Below are positions 9,615 through 17,274 of a DNA stretch of 52,511 bases, piece by piece. Location: contig CAMOOR010000008.1 of the NCBI GenBank assembly GCA_946621635.1, positions 1 to 52,511 on the forward strand. The letters run 5' to 3'. Each line of letters opens with the position of its first letter. Position 1 is the first letter of the stretch. Source of the DNA: Colimorpha sp002372855 (GTDB taxonomy: Bacteria; Bacteroidota; Bacteroidia; Bacteroidales; P3). The position numbers were made by a program, and so were the translations under genes. The notes below the pieces were generated by a model, which ran no database searches, had not been told where the DNA came from, and saw only the letters and a list, made by a program, of their open reading frames with translations.

Positions 9615-10160
9615 CTACTCCTCCAGCTTCATGGCAAAAAAGGTGAAGTTCACCTTGCCGTAGTTGCGGTGCTGCCAGAATCGGGGGTGCTCCTCGAAGC
9701 TGTACTCCCGAGGATGCTCCAGAATGAAGATACCGTCCTCCGTAAGCACCTCGCTCCCAAACACCAGGTCGGGCAGCGTGTCCAGACCCTCCAGCGCATA
9801 CGGCGGGTCGGCAAAGACAATGTCGAACTTGCGGTTGGCCCTTTTGAGCAGGTCGAAAACATCGGTACGGACCACGTGCAGGTTGCGCAGCCCCAGTCGG
9901 CCGGCCTCGCTCTTGATGTACTCCGTGCAGGCGTTGTTGATGTCCACCGCCGTAACCTCCTTCACACCGCGCGAGATAAACTCCACAGCCACAGCGCCGG
10001 TGCCGGAGAAGAGGTCCATCACCGAGCACTCCTCGTAGTCCACATAGTTGTTCAGGATGTTGAACAGACTCTCGCGAGCCATGTCCGTCGTGGGACGCAC
10101 GGGCAGGTTGGCGGGCGGATTCAGTCGGCGCCCTTTCAGGTTTCCAGCAATGATTCTCAT
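9615..10160 (-). CDS. rsmD: 16S rRNA (guanine966-N2)-methyltransferase RsmD
   Basis: A 181-residue SAM-dependent methyltransferase acting on small-subunit rRNA. It starts MRIIAGNLKGRRL and shows RPTTDMARESLFNIL, the SAM motif DLFSGTGAVAVEFISRG and the catalytic DPPY in IVFADPPYALEG. The ATG at 10160 overlaps the stop of the upstream gene (ATGA), which fixes this start. A longer open frame continues upstream but lies over the neighbour gene. Confidence 0.95.
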   Translation of the reverse strand: MRIIAGNLKGRRLNPPANLPVRPTTDMARESLFNILNNYVDYEECSVMDLFSGTGAVAVEFISRGVKEVTAVDINNACTEYIKSEAGRLGLRNLHVVRTDVFDLLKRANRKFDIVFADPPYALEGLDTLPDLVFGSEVLTEDGIFILEHPREYSFEEHPRFWQHRNYGKVNFTFFAMKLEE

Positions 10161-10972
10161 AGTATCAGCGCGTTGCGGTATGTATGGAGTGTCTTGAATG
10201 CAGGGTTGAGGTACGACGTATGCACACCCGTGTAGAGCGACGCCTGCGGGAAGTAGGGCCGCAGCAGGGCGAAACGTTCGCGTCCCACATCGCCGCACAT
10301 CAGCAGCTCCGTGCCGCTGTTCTCCAGGCCGAAACTCTTCAGCACCTCCACCGTGTGGAACTGCGCCTCGCTGTCGGAAGCGTAGGGCACTGTGTTGCCG
10401 TAGATGTAGCGTCCGTCGCGGAAAGCGGCGAAGTCGATGACTCCCTGGCGCCAGTGCGTCAGCAGCAACGGATGGTCTCCGCTGCGCCGTTCCAGCCCCA
10501 GCGACGCAAGCTTCACATGCTGGTTCATCACCGCCAGGCCGGGCAGGGCCACCTTGAACGCCGTGGCGATAGCGTCGTTGGCGGCATACACCGCCGTCGA
10601 CCCCAGCGCCTTGCACGGCGTAGCCATGATGCCCGTCGCCTCGCTGCCCACAAGCTTAAGATACTGGCGGTTGGCCGACGGCGCATAAAGCTCGTCGGGC
10701 ACCCACACGCTCTGGTCGCTCAGCACTATGAGTTCCATGGCGGCATAGCCCAGAGGCCGTATGCCGACAGAGGCAAAGAAGGCCTTCACGTCGGCCATCA
10801 CAACGGTCATCGAGCCGGCGTGCATGCCCTCGGCCTCGCCGAACGTCAGCAGCACGCCCCCGAGCGTCACTTCCGAAAAAGAAAATCCATTCGCCCGTAG
10901 GCAAATGGATAGTCTCTTTTCGCTGGAAGCAATCTCTTTCTCGGTAACAATGAGAGTCTTGCAACGATACAT
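10157..10972 (-). CDS. DUF3822 family protein
   Basis: A 271-residue protein resembling DUF3822, a Bacteroidetes family with an actin/ASKHA-like look and usually located beside rsmD, as here. No signal peptide is present, so it is probably cytoplasmic. The repeated pattern of hydrophobic strands with AAMELIVLSDQSVWVPDEL and FAAFRDGRYIYGNTVPYASDSEAQFH fits the family. The function is unknown. Stop and rsmD start share ATGA, implying coupled expression. Confidence 0.75.
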   Translation of the reverse strand: MYRCKTLIVTEKEIASSEKRLSICLRANGFSFSEVTLGGVLLTFGEAEGMHAGSMTVVMADVKAFFASVGIRPLGYAAMELIVLSDQSVWVPDELYAPSANRQYLKLVGSEATGIMATPCKALGSTAVYAANDAIATAFKVALPGLAVMNQHVKLASLGLERRSGDHPLLLTHWRQGVIDFAAFRDGRYIYGNTVPYASDSEAQFHTVEVLKSFGLENSGTELLMCGDVGRERFALLRPYFPQASLYTGVHTSYLNPAFKTLHTYRNALIL

Positions 10973-10975
10973 AAC

Positions 10976-11011
10976 CTTAACGCATTAACACATTATCCGA
11001 TTAACGCATTA
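10976..11011. repeat. Period-8 tandem repeat (CGCATTAA)
   Basis: About four degenerate copies of an 8-bp unit fill the spacer upstream of DUF3822. This is a second period-8 tract, unrelated in sequence to that at 9581-9614. Confidence 0.6.
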
Positions 11012-11713
11012 TTACTCAAAGTTACCATCGGTGATAGCCTGGGTGGTGTCGCCCACCTTCCAACCGGCGTAGCGGTCCTTCACCTCGTGGATTTCAGCAA
11101 TCTTGTTGACGACCAGCTGCTCGTCCATGTCGCTCAGCAGCACCTCGTGGGGCACCTGGCACAGGAACACGGGAATCATGAAGCCACTCTTCTCGATCTG
11201 GCTGGCATAGAGCTCGAACTCGTTCTTCTCGCCCTTGGGGTAAGGCACATAGCGCAGATTGCGAATCTCCTCGTCCGTCAGCTGGCGCGTATTGCCGGTG
11301 GCAGCGTCGATGGTCGGCAGCTTGCCGTCCTCGCGCAGCTTCGCAACGGGGTTCACCAGCACCTCCACGCGGCTAATCCAGCCGTTCTTCACGGCCTCGT
11401 TCTCCGGCACATCGTTGATGTCAACGTCGGCGGGAATCTTGTCGCGGTTAATCTGCTTGCTCACAACCTTCATGCTGTCCTCAGTCATCAGGCGGGTGAA
11501 CAGCGTGTCGAAACTGCCGCAGTAGCGGCCGTAGGTCACCTTGTAGGCCTCCTCGAGCGTGCGGATGCTCTTCAGCTTCTCCGCGCAGGCGTCGCGGCGC
11601 TTCGTGTACTCGTTGTCGAAACGCATCGGTTTCTGAATGCTGTTGTAGACCAGATAAGCCAGGCCGACAATGACAACGGCCAGCACAATTTGGATGATAG
11701 TTTTACCTTTCAT
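11012..11713 (-). CDS. Membrane-anchored protein of unknown function
   Basis: The start at MKGKTIIQIVLAVV gives 233 residues. The 24 extra upstream codons overlap the promoter motif at 11754-11761 and are rejected. One N-terminal membrane helix (about 5-22) is followed directly by a charged helix (YTKRRDACAEKLKSIRTLEEAYKVTYGRYCGSFDTLF), an arrangement like type IV pilin-like proteins but without a prepilin peptidase site. The rest is a soluble domain with PYPKGEKNEFELYA and a late Asp/Glu-rich helix. It is probably first in a transcript with DUF3822 and rsmD. I do not recognise the family. Confidence 0.7.
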   Translation of the reverse strand: MKGKTIIQIVLAVVIVGLAYLVYNSIQKPMRFDNEYTKRRDACAEKLKSIRTLEEAYKVTYGRYCGSFDTLFTRLMTEDSMKVVSKQINRDKIPADVDINDVPENEAVKNGWISRVEVLVNPVAKLREDGKLPTIDAATGNTRQLTDEEIRNLRYVPYPKGEKNEFELYASQIEKSGFMIPVFLCQVPHEVLLSDMDEQLVVNKIAEIHEVKDRYAGWKVGDTTQAITDGNFE

Positions 11714-11753
11714 ATCTGTTATTTCTTTTTTGTTTACACTACAAAATCGGCTG

Positions 11754-11761
11754 CAAAGATA
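11754..11761 (-). promoter_or_regulatory. Bacteroidota -7 promoter motif
   Basis: TATCTTTG followed by CA on the minus strand, about 41 nt upstream of the start at 11713. An AT-rich segment with TTTG lies just upstream. Likely promoter of the unknown protein, DUF3822 and rsmD unit. Confidence 0.6.
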
Positions 11762-11877
11762 CGAATAAATTGGCAAATAGCGCACATATTTTTTTCATTT
11801 ATTTTCACCCGCCGCCGCACAACCCATGCAATCGGGTATCAATCAACCATTTGAACAACCACATTTTTTTTCACTCC

Positions 11878-11985
11878 CCTCTCTCCACTCTCCACTCTCC
11901 ACTCTCCACTCCCCACTCCCCACACCCCCTCCCCCACCGTCTTGCCGCTCATAACTCATAACTCATAACTCTTAACTCATAACTG
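11878..11985. repeat. Two adjacent heptad repeat tracts
   Basis: 11878-11925 is a run of CTCCACT units and 11946-11985 is a run of AACTCAT units. Both have a 7-bp period but no shared sequence. They lie in a 437-bp gene-free stretch (11714-12150) that otherwise holds a promoter and the palindromic element at 11982-12131. Confidence 0.8.
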
Positions 11986-12131
11986 ACACCAAATTCGGCC
12001 CTTCTTATATCCTTCCCATATACTTCTCATATACTTCTTATATCACCTATATAAGATGTATATGAGAAGTATATGAGAACGATATGAGAACGATATAAGA
12101 ACAATATAAGAAATGCCGAATTATGTACCTC
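11982..12131. repeat. Palindromic element of 11-bp units, copy A (150 bp)
   Basis: Outer ends carry the inverted 8-mer AATTCGGC/GCCGAATT. Inside, one arm is tandem 11-mers of the type GATATGAGAAC and the other arm their reverse complements, meeting at a short CACC centre, so the whole could fold into one long hairpin. The reverse complement matches copy B at 22191-22329 across its full length and into identical flanks, with one extra 11-bp unit. It lies just past the stop of the DUF2147 gene. Confidence 0.88.
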
Positions 12132-12150
12132 TTCGACCCCTATGGGACCC

Positions 12151-12624
12151 CTATTGGGCAGGGGTCGGGGGGAGCTTGGTCCAGTAGACGGTTTCGGAGA
12201 TGCCGAAGAGGGAGCCTTTGAGGGCCAGGCGTCCGTCGGCGGCGAACCAAGCGACGAGTTTGGCGCGGATGCCGCGCTGGGGGTCGTAGATTTTGGTGTC
12301 GTCCCAGCGGTGCTTCTTGGCGTTGTATTTGAGGCCGGAGAAGAGTACGATCTGGTCGGCGGGCCGGTTGCGGAGCGCTTTGTCGGGGTTCTTGGTGTCG
12401 AGGATCTTGTTGCCATTGGCGTCGCGGTCGTGCTCGAGCCAGACGACCTGGGCACGGTAGGTGCCGTTGGCGAGCTTGACGACGCGGGCGCGGAAGCGGT
12501 CGTCGCCCTGCTTGCCGGAATAAGTGCCGACAATGTTGTCGGCACTGTTGTTCAGCGTGTTCTGTGCCATGGCCGGCAGGCAGAGGCCCACCAGCATGGC
12601 GATGGCTAAGAGGAGGCGTTTCAT
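12151..12624 (-). CDS. DUF2147 family exported protein
   Basis: A 157-residue protein with a signal peptide (MKRLLLAIAMLVGLCLPAMAQ). The mature part is a small beta-rich domain with ADNIVGTYSGKQGDDRFRARVVKLANGTYRAQVVWLEHD and LFSGLKYNAKKHRWDDTKIYDP, typical of DUF2147, a lipocalin-like periplasmic family of unknown function. It starts 5 bp after yebC, so the two are probably co-transcribed. The stop lies close to palindromic element A. Confidence 0.82.
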   Translation of the reverse strand: MKRLLLAIAMLVGLCLPAMAQNTLNNSADNIVGTYSGKQGDDRFRARVVKLANGTYRAQVVWLEHDRDANGNKILDTKNPDKALRNRPADQIVLFSGLKYNAKKHRWDDTKIYDPQRGIRAKLVAWFAADGRLALKGSLFGISETVYWTKLPPTPAQ

Positions 12625-12629
12625 CTGCG

Positions 12630-13340
12630 TCAGGCCATGTTGTGGAAGACATTGACGACGTCGTCGTCGTTTTCGAGGCGTTCGATGAGGCCGTTGACGT
12701 CCTCCTGCTCCTCTTCGGAGAGTTCGCGGACGGTGAGGGGTATGCGTTCGAACTTGAAGCTCTTGATTTCAAGACCCTTGTCCTCGAGGTACTTGGAGAT
12801 GGGGCCGTAGTTGGCGAAGTCGGCGTAGATGAGGATTTCGTCCTCGTCGCGGAAGACCTCGTCGATGTCGCAGTCGATGAGTTCGAGCTCCAGCTCGTCC
12901 ATGTCGATGCCGTCCTGCCAGGCGACGACGAAGGAGCACTTGCGCTCGAAGAGGAAGTCGTTCATGCCCATGGTGCCGAGCTCGCCCTTGCCGCGCACGA
13001 AGGCGGCGCGGAGGTTGGCGACGGTGCGCGTGGGGTTGTCGGTGGCGGTTTCGACGACGATGGCCACACCGTGGGGGCCTTTGCCGTCGTAGACGACTTC
13101 TTTGTAGGCCGATTTGTCCTTCTCGGTGGCGCGCTTGATGGCGCGTTCGACGTTGTCCTTGGGCATGGACTCGCTCTTGGCGGTCTGCATGAGCAGACGC
13201 AGGCGGAGGTTGCTGCTGGGGTCGGGACCGCCGGCGATGACGGCAAGCTCGATTTCCTTGCCGATTTTGGTGAATGTGCGGGCCATGTGGCCCCAACGTT
13301 TCAGTTTTCTTGCTTTGCGATATTCAAATGCGCGACCCAT
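12630..13340 (-). CDS. yebC: YebC/TACO1-family translation factor
   Basis: A 236-residue YebC family protein. The signature N-terminal region is MGRAFEYRKARKLKRWGHMARTFTKIGKEI, followed by GGPDPSSNLRLRLLMQTAKSESMPKDNVERAIKRA, with acidic domains in the C-terminal half. The family was long annotated as transcriptional regulators. Recent work assigns YebC/TACO1 a role in relieving ribosome stalling on proline-rich sequences. It lies between a SulP transporter and DUF2147 on one strand, and its spacer to sulP holds a dispersed palindromic repeat. Confidence 0.95.
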   Translation of the reverse strand: MGRAFEYRKARKLKRWGHMARTFTKIGKEIELAVIAGGPDPSSNLRLRLLMQTAKSESMPKDNVERAIKRATEKDKSAYKEVVYDGKGPHGVAIVVETATDNPTRTVANLRAAFVRGKGELGTMGMNDFLFERKCSFVVAWQDGIDMDELELELIDCDIDEVFRDEDEILIYADFANYGPISKYLEDKGLEIKSFKFERIPLTVRELSEEEQEDVNGLIERLENDDDVVNVFHNMA

Positions 13341-13356
13341 AATTAATTGTTTTTTG

Positions 13357-13415
13357 TCTCCCGCTGCGCGTCCATTCAGTTTCTTGATTTATGGATTTCC
13401 GCCGCAGGCGGGAGA
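13357..13415. repeat. Short GC-ended palindromic repeat, copy 2
   Basis: About 59 bp with near-inverted ends TCTCCCGCTGCG and CCGCAGGCGGGAGA. It shares GATTTATGGATT and CCGCCGCAGGCGGG with the copy at 3522-3571. Both copies are intergenic between minus-strand genes. Confidence 0.65.
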
Positions 13416-13424
13416 TGATTGTTG

Positions 13425-15119
13425 TTATTTATTGATTTGTTTTTTCAGGTATTCTGTGCAGTCTTCGAAGGTTTTGAAGGTGTGGTCTTCGGGAACGACG
13501 CCGGGGATGACCTTGTGGGTGGTCAGCATGTAGAGGGGCTGCGGCTGGATGATGGTCATGAGGACCTGGGTGCCGTTGGCCTGGATTTCCTTGATGGCTT
13601 CCTCCATGGCGTAGAGGCCGCTCTGGTCCATGAAGGAGACGAGGCGCATGCGGATGATGACGATTTTGGCGTCGGCGGGGACGGTGGCCATGACCTCCTT
13701 GAATTTGTTGATGGTGCCGAAGAAGATGGGACCGTTGAGGCGCTGGACGTAGATTTTGTGCGCCACGGTGTCGGGCATACCGTGCTCGTCGTCCCAGGGG
13801 CTTTCTTTGTCGAAGTTGGTGAGTTCCTGGCTGCTGTAGCCGCCCTCGACGAGGTCGGAGGCACGCTTCATGAAGAGCACGCAGGCGATGACCATGCCGA
13901 TGCCGACGGCGGTGAGGAGGTCGACAAAGACGGTGACGAGGAAGACCACGATGAGCACCACGGCGTCGGCGCGCGGTATCTTGGGCAGGTCCTTGAAGCC
14001 TTTGAAGTCGATGATGCCCCAGCCGACGGTGATGAGGATACCGGCGAGGACCGACAGCGGAACATACTGGACCACAGAGCCGAGGCCGAGCATGATGGCC
14101 AGCAGCAGCAGGGCGTGCACCATGCCGGAGAGCTGGGTGCGGCCGCCGCTCTTGACGTTGACCACGGTGCGCATGGTGGCGCCGGCACCGGGGAGTCCGC
14201 AGAAGAGGCCGGCGACGGCGTTGCCTATGCCCTGCCCTATGAGTTCGCGGTTGGAGTTGTGTTTGGTCTTGGTGATGTTGTCGGCCACGACGGAGGTGAG
14301 AAGGGTGTCGATGGAGCCGAGGCCGGCCAGCGTGAGGCCGGGGATGATGGCGGCGACGAGGACGGTGCCCCAGTTGATGCCGGAAAGGGCAATCTGGTCG
14401 TGCAGGAAGAAGGGCTTGGGCAGACCCGAGGGGATGGCGCCGATGGTGGCCACGCCGTCCATGTCGATGAACAGCGAGACGACCGTCATTACGATAAGGG
14501 CCACCAGGGTGGAGGGCACCTTCTTGGTGAGCAGGGGGAAGAGGTAGATGATGGCCACGGTGCCGATGCCGAGGAGCAACGCAGTGAGCGAGGTGTGGGA
14601 GAAGGCCGCGGGCAGGCCGGCGAGCTGGTCGATCATGGAGCCGCTGCCGTTCTGGCCCACAAGGGGATAGAGCTGCTGCAGGATGATGATGACGCCGATG
14701 CCGCTCATGAAGCCGCTGAGTACAGGGTAAGGGATGTAGCGTACATATTTGCCAATCTTGATGACTCCGAAGAGAATCTGGAAAAGGCCGCAGAAGATGG
14801 CCGCCAGGGCCATGGAGATGAGCACCTCGGAGATGCTGCCGCCCGAGGAGGCCCAGGCGCCGGAGACGAGGGTGGCCGTGATGACGGTCATGGGACCCGT
14901 GGGGCCGGAGATTTGGCTGTGGGTGCCGCCGAAGAGGGCGGCGAAGAAGCCCAGGAGCATGGCGCCGGTGAGGCCCACGTAGGCACCCATGGAGGCGGCG
15001 TCGGGGGAGGCTACGCCGCTGAAAGCCTGTATGCCGAAGGCCAGGGCCAGGGGCAATGCGACGATGCCGGCGGTAACGCCGCCGAAGAGGTCGCCTTTGA
15101 TGTTGCTGAAGAGGTTCAT
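13425..15119 (-). CDS. SulP family anion transporter with STAS domain
   Basis: A 564-residue member of the SulP/SLC26 family, an inner membrane transporter for an anion such as sulfate, bicarbonate or a dicarboxylate. Residues about 1-420 form the membrane core, with GVTAGIVALPLALAFGI at the start, HSQISGPTGPMTVI (conserved substrate region) and GLFCGLPGAGATMRT. The STAS domain covers about 445-560 and contains VSFMDQSGLYAMEEA. It sits in an apparent operon with PAP2 upstream and yebC downstream. The anion cannot be decided from sequence. Confidence 0.92.
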   Translation of the reverse strand: MNLFSNIKGDLFGGVTAGIVALPLALAFGIQAFSGVASPDAASMGAYVGLTGAMLLGFFAALFGGTHSQISGPTGPMTVITATLVSGAWASSGGSISEVLISMALAAIFCGLFQILFGVIKIGKYVRYIPYPVLSGFMSGIGVIIILQQLYPLVGQNGSGSMIDQLAGLPAAFSHTSLTALLLGIGTVAIIYLFPLLTKKVPSTLVALIVMTVVSLFIDMDGVATIGAIPSGLPKPFFLHDQIALSGINWGTVLVAAIIPGLTLAGLGSIDTLLTSVVADNITKTKHNSNRELIGQGIGNAVAGLFCGLPGAGATMRTVVNVKSGGRTQLSGMVHALLLLAIMLGLGSVVQYVPLSVLAGILITVGWGIIDFKGFKDLPKIPRADAVVLIVVFLVTVFVDLLTAVGIGMVIACVLFMKRASDLVEGGYSSQELTNFDKESPWDDEHGMPDTVAHKIYVQRLNGPIFFGTINKFKEVMATVPADAKIVIIRMRLVSFMDQSGLYAMEEAIKEIQANGTQVLMTIIQPQPLYMLTTHKVIPGVVPEDHTFKTFEDCTEYLKKQINK

Positions 15120-15121
15120 TC

Positions 15122-15152
15122 TTAAGGTTTAAGGTTTAAGGTTTAAGGTTTA
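15122..15152. repeat. Heptad repeat (AAGGTTT)
   Basis: Four tandem copies of the 7-bp unit AAGGTTT occupy most of the 51-bp spacer between the PAP2 stop and the sulP start. No inverted partner is present. Confidence 0.8.
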
Positions 15153-15170
15153 TCGTTTAAAGGTTATTTT

Positions 15171-15809
15171 TTAATCGAGGGTCCAATAGACGAGGGATAC
15201 GGAGAGGATGCCCAGTCCGGCACCAGCCAGGACGTCGCCGGCCCAGTGGCGGTTGTTGTAGATGCGCATGAGGCCCACGAGGGTGGCCACGGCATAGCCC
15301 GCGACGGCTATCCAAGGGTACTCCTTGCCGTATTCGCGGCGCAGGATTTCGGCTCCGGTGAAGGCGAAGAAAGTGTGACCGGAGGGGAAACTGTTGCGGG
15401 TGGAGTTGTCGGGGCGGAGATGGGCGAAGCCGTACTTGCCGGCGTTGAGCCATCCGGCGCCGAGGAGGTAGCTGGCCCCTTCGAGCTGCGCCAGCTTCCA
15501 GAAGCTGTGTCGGCCCTTGATGCCGCAGAGCGTCAGCACGGCGGGCGTCAGCGCGGGCAGGTATTGGATATAATCGTCGACATGGATTTTCGGCAGGTCA
15601 TGGTACATCACCTCGTCGCGCAGGGTCACAGCCAGATTGTTTATATCGGGCTGGAAGGCCAGCAGGCCGCCCATGCCGATCAGGGAGGCACCAGTGATGG
15701 AAGGGCCAAGGTATTTGCGCACCGGCAACGACCCATGGATGATGGTATCGTTCTGGGCCTGAAGGGTCACAGGGGCAAGCAGGAGGAGTATGGCCAGGAG
15801 GTATCTCAT
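15171..15809 (-). CDS. PAP2-family phosphatase
   Basis: A 212-residue protein with an N-terminal signal (MRYLLAILLLLAPVTLQAQ). It carries all three PAP2 motifs: K125-YGFAHL-R132P, P142SGH145 and R182IYNNRH188WAGD192. The active site therefore faces the periplasm. Likely substrates are lipid phosphates such as undecaprenyl pyrophosphate, phosphatidylglycerol phosphate or the lipid A phosphates. The start is fixed by ATGA overlap with the upstream ComB-like gene. A much longer open frame upstream is only the shadow of that gene. Confidence 0.9.
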   Translation of the reverse strand: MRYLLAILLLLAPVTLQAQNDTIIHGSLPVRKYLGPSITGASLIGMGGLLAFQPDINNLAVTLRDEVMYHDLPKIHVDDYIQYLPALTPAVLTLCGIKGRHSFWKLAQLEGASYLLGAGWLNAGKYGFAHLRPDNSTRNSFPSGHTFFAFTGAEILRREYGKEYPWIAVAGYAVATLVGLMRIYNNRHWAGDVLAGAGLGILSVSLVYWTLD

Positions 15810-16501
15810 AGGGTGAGTCGTCCGTTGGAAAGCATGGGAACCACGGGGCAGGTATCCATTTTGAAAGCAAAGCGCACATCCTCCTCGGCGCCGAGGCCAT
15901 AGAGGCGGTGGACATGGGTGGCGTTGGCGCAATAGGCGAAGGGGTCGGCCTTGGCCTGCTGCCAGAGGGCGAGGGCCATGGCGGCGGCGTCGCCGTGGGG
16001 CGTGGCATGGCAACGCTCGATGATGGCGCCGGCCACGAGGGTGTCCTCGATGCAGAAGTCGTTCTTCCATCCGCTGCAGAGCAGAACCACGTCGCGGTTC
16101 TCCCGTTCGAGGCGTTGGCACAGCGCCGTGAGGTTGGCGAAGCAACCCACAAGGGTCAGTGCAGCATCGGCGGCGCGGACGATGGACACCGTGCCGTTGG
16201 TGGTGCTGTAGGCTAGGCGCACACCACTCATGTCGTGGCGAAGGTATTCCGTTGGCGAGTTGCCGTACTCGGCATCGCCCACCTTGCTGCCGTTGCGCTC
16301 GGCAGCGAGGAGGTAGCCCATCTGGCGGTAGGCGGGCAGCTTGTCGAGGCTGTCGAGCGGCACCACAATGCTGCATCCGGCCTGGAAGGCGGCGCAGACA
16401 GCCGTGGTGGCTCTCAGCAGGTCGATGGCCACAGAAACATGGTTCTCGGTGATGGTGCGATAGGGATAGAGGGCCGGAGAGAGGGAGACTTCGATGTTCA
16501 T
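15806..16501 (-). CDS. ComB-like 2-phosphosulfolactate phosphatase family protein
   Basis: A 231-residue cytoplasmic protein of the ComB family. The VSVAIDLLRATTAVCAAFQAG segment, AERNGSKVGDAEYGNSP, AYSTTNGTVSIVRA and a late Asp-rich CANATH region are typical. In methanogens ComB removes phosphate from 2-phosphosulfolactate during coenzyme M synthesis. Bacteroidetes have homologues but no coenzyme M, and their true substrate is unclear. The gene is coupled to PAP2 by ATGA and follows the GNA1162-like gene by 8 bp. Confidence 0.82.
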   Translation of the reverse strand: MNIEVSLSPALYPYRTITENHVSVAIDLLRATTAVCAAFQAGCSIVVPLDSLDKLPAYRQMGYLLAAERNGSKVGDAEYGNSPTEYLRHDMSGVRLAYSTTNGTVSIVRAADAALTLVGCFANLTALCQRLERENRDVVLLCSGWKNDFCIEDTLVAGAIIERCHATPHGDAAAMALALWQQAKADPFAYCANATHVHRLYGLGAEEDVRFAFKMDTCPVVPMLSNGRLTL

Positions 16502-16509
16502 GGTCTGGA

Positions 16510-17271
16510 TCAGTCGGTGAGTTCGGTCTGCTTCATCTCGACAGTGCCGTCGGGATATATCTGAAGATTGAAATATTCGGGATGGGAACGGATGTATCGT
16601 TCGGTGCGGTGCTCACGGGCACGTTTGCCGGAAGGCAAATCCTTGAGGACATACTTGTTGAGGGTCTCCACCAGGCGGCAGCGCTGAGCGGTCTCCAGGT
16701 CGCAGCCGTACTTCTCGGCAAAGGCCTGGTCCTCCACCAGGGGCTTGGGGTTGCCCTTGAAGTCGGTGGCAAGGATTTTGCGCGCCGTGACCGAGACGTG
16801 GAGCAACTCGTTGTTGCTGCGTGCCGAACGGAGGACATACTCCGCCTCGACGGTCCAGCTGTTGCTGGTGCTGCTCCATCCGTGGATGGTGATGAAGAGC
16901 ACGGCGTCGATGCCCAGCTGGGTGTAATAGTCGGTGATGTCGTCGTTGCGCAGTTGTTTGCCGGTGCGCCATTCGGTGGCGGCAATCTGGGCCGACGCCA
17001 AGGGGCCGGGGACATAATAGCCGTTGTACACCAGCGGGTCGGAAGCAGTGAGGAAGAGCTGCTTGGAGGCAATGTTGAGCGAGAGGTTGAGGAGCGAATC
17101 CTCGGTGGTGCGCAGGGCATGACGCAACGACAGGTCGTTGAGCGGCGCCACATAGATCACCGACGGGCGCTCGTTGTATATCTCGCTGTAGTGTTCGAGT
17201 TTCTTTTCGCTCTTGCACGACGCCATGAATGCCACGGCCAACAACATAAGGAAAGCGGTCTTAGTCTTCAT
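16510..17271 (-). CDS. GNA1162/DUF799-like lipoprotein
   Basis: A 253-residue lipoprotein (lipobox FMASC, Cys19). The core PSVIYVAPLNDLSLRHALRTTEDS, then FLTASDPLVYNGYYVPGPLASAQIA and YYTQLGIDAVLFITIHGWSS matches DUF799, the family of Neisseria GNA1162. The family forms a trans-envelope lipoprotein set together with a DUF4810 lipoprotein and a CsgG-like protein, and is thought to resemble TolB/CsgG-type assemblies. The DUF4810 partner is next to it here (3-bp gap), but no csgG-like gene is nearby. Confidence 0.78.
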   Translation of the reverse strand: MKTKTAFLMLLAVAFMASCKSEKKLEHYSEIYNERPSVIYVAPLNDLSLRHALRTTEDSLLNLSLNIASKQLFLTASDPLVYNGYYVPGPLASAQIAATEWRTGKQLRNDDITDYYTQLGIDAVLFITIHGWSSTSNSWTVEAEYVLRSARSNNELLHVSVTARKILATDFKGNPKPLVEDQAFAEKYGCDLETAQRCRLVETLNKYVLKDLPSGKRAREHRTERYIRSHPEYFNLQIYPDGTVEMKQTELTD

Positions 17272-17274
17272 GGC

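Noticed and set aside
9615..10616. A 333-codon frame for rsmD with a 150-residue N-terminal extension
   Set aside because: The extension lies over the well-supported DUF3822 gene. The ATGA overlap and the family start MRIIAG fix the shorter form.
13419..15125. A 568-codon plus-strand frame opposite the SulP gene
   Set aside because: Antisense to a well-supported transporter, with biased Gly/Asp/Glu/His composition. The same holds for the long frame at 32810-35080 opposite feoAB.
15171..16376. A 401-codon frame for the PAP2 gene
   Set aside because: The extra 190 codons lie over the ComB-like gene in another frame. The signal peptide MRYLLAIL shows the true start.
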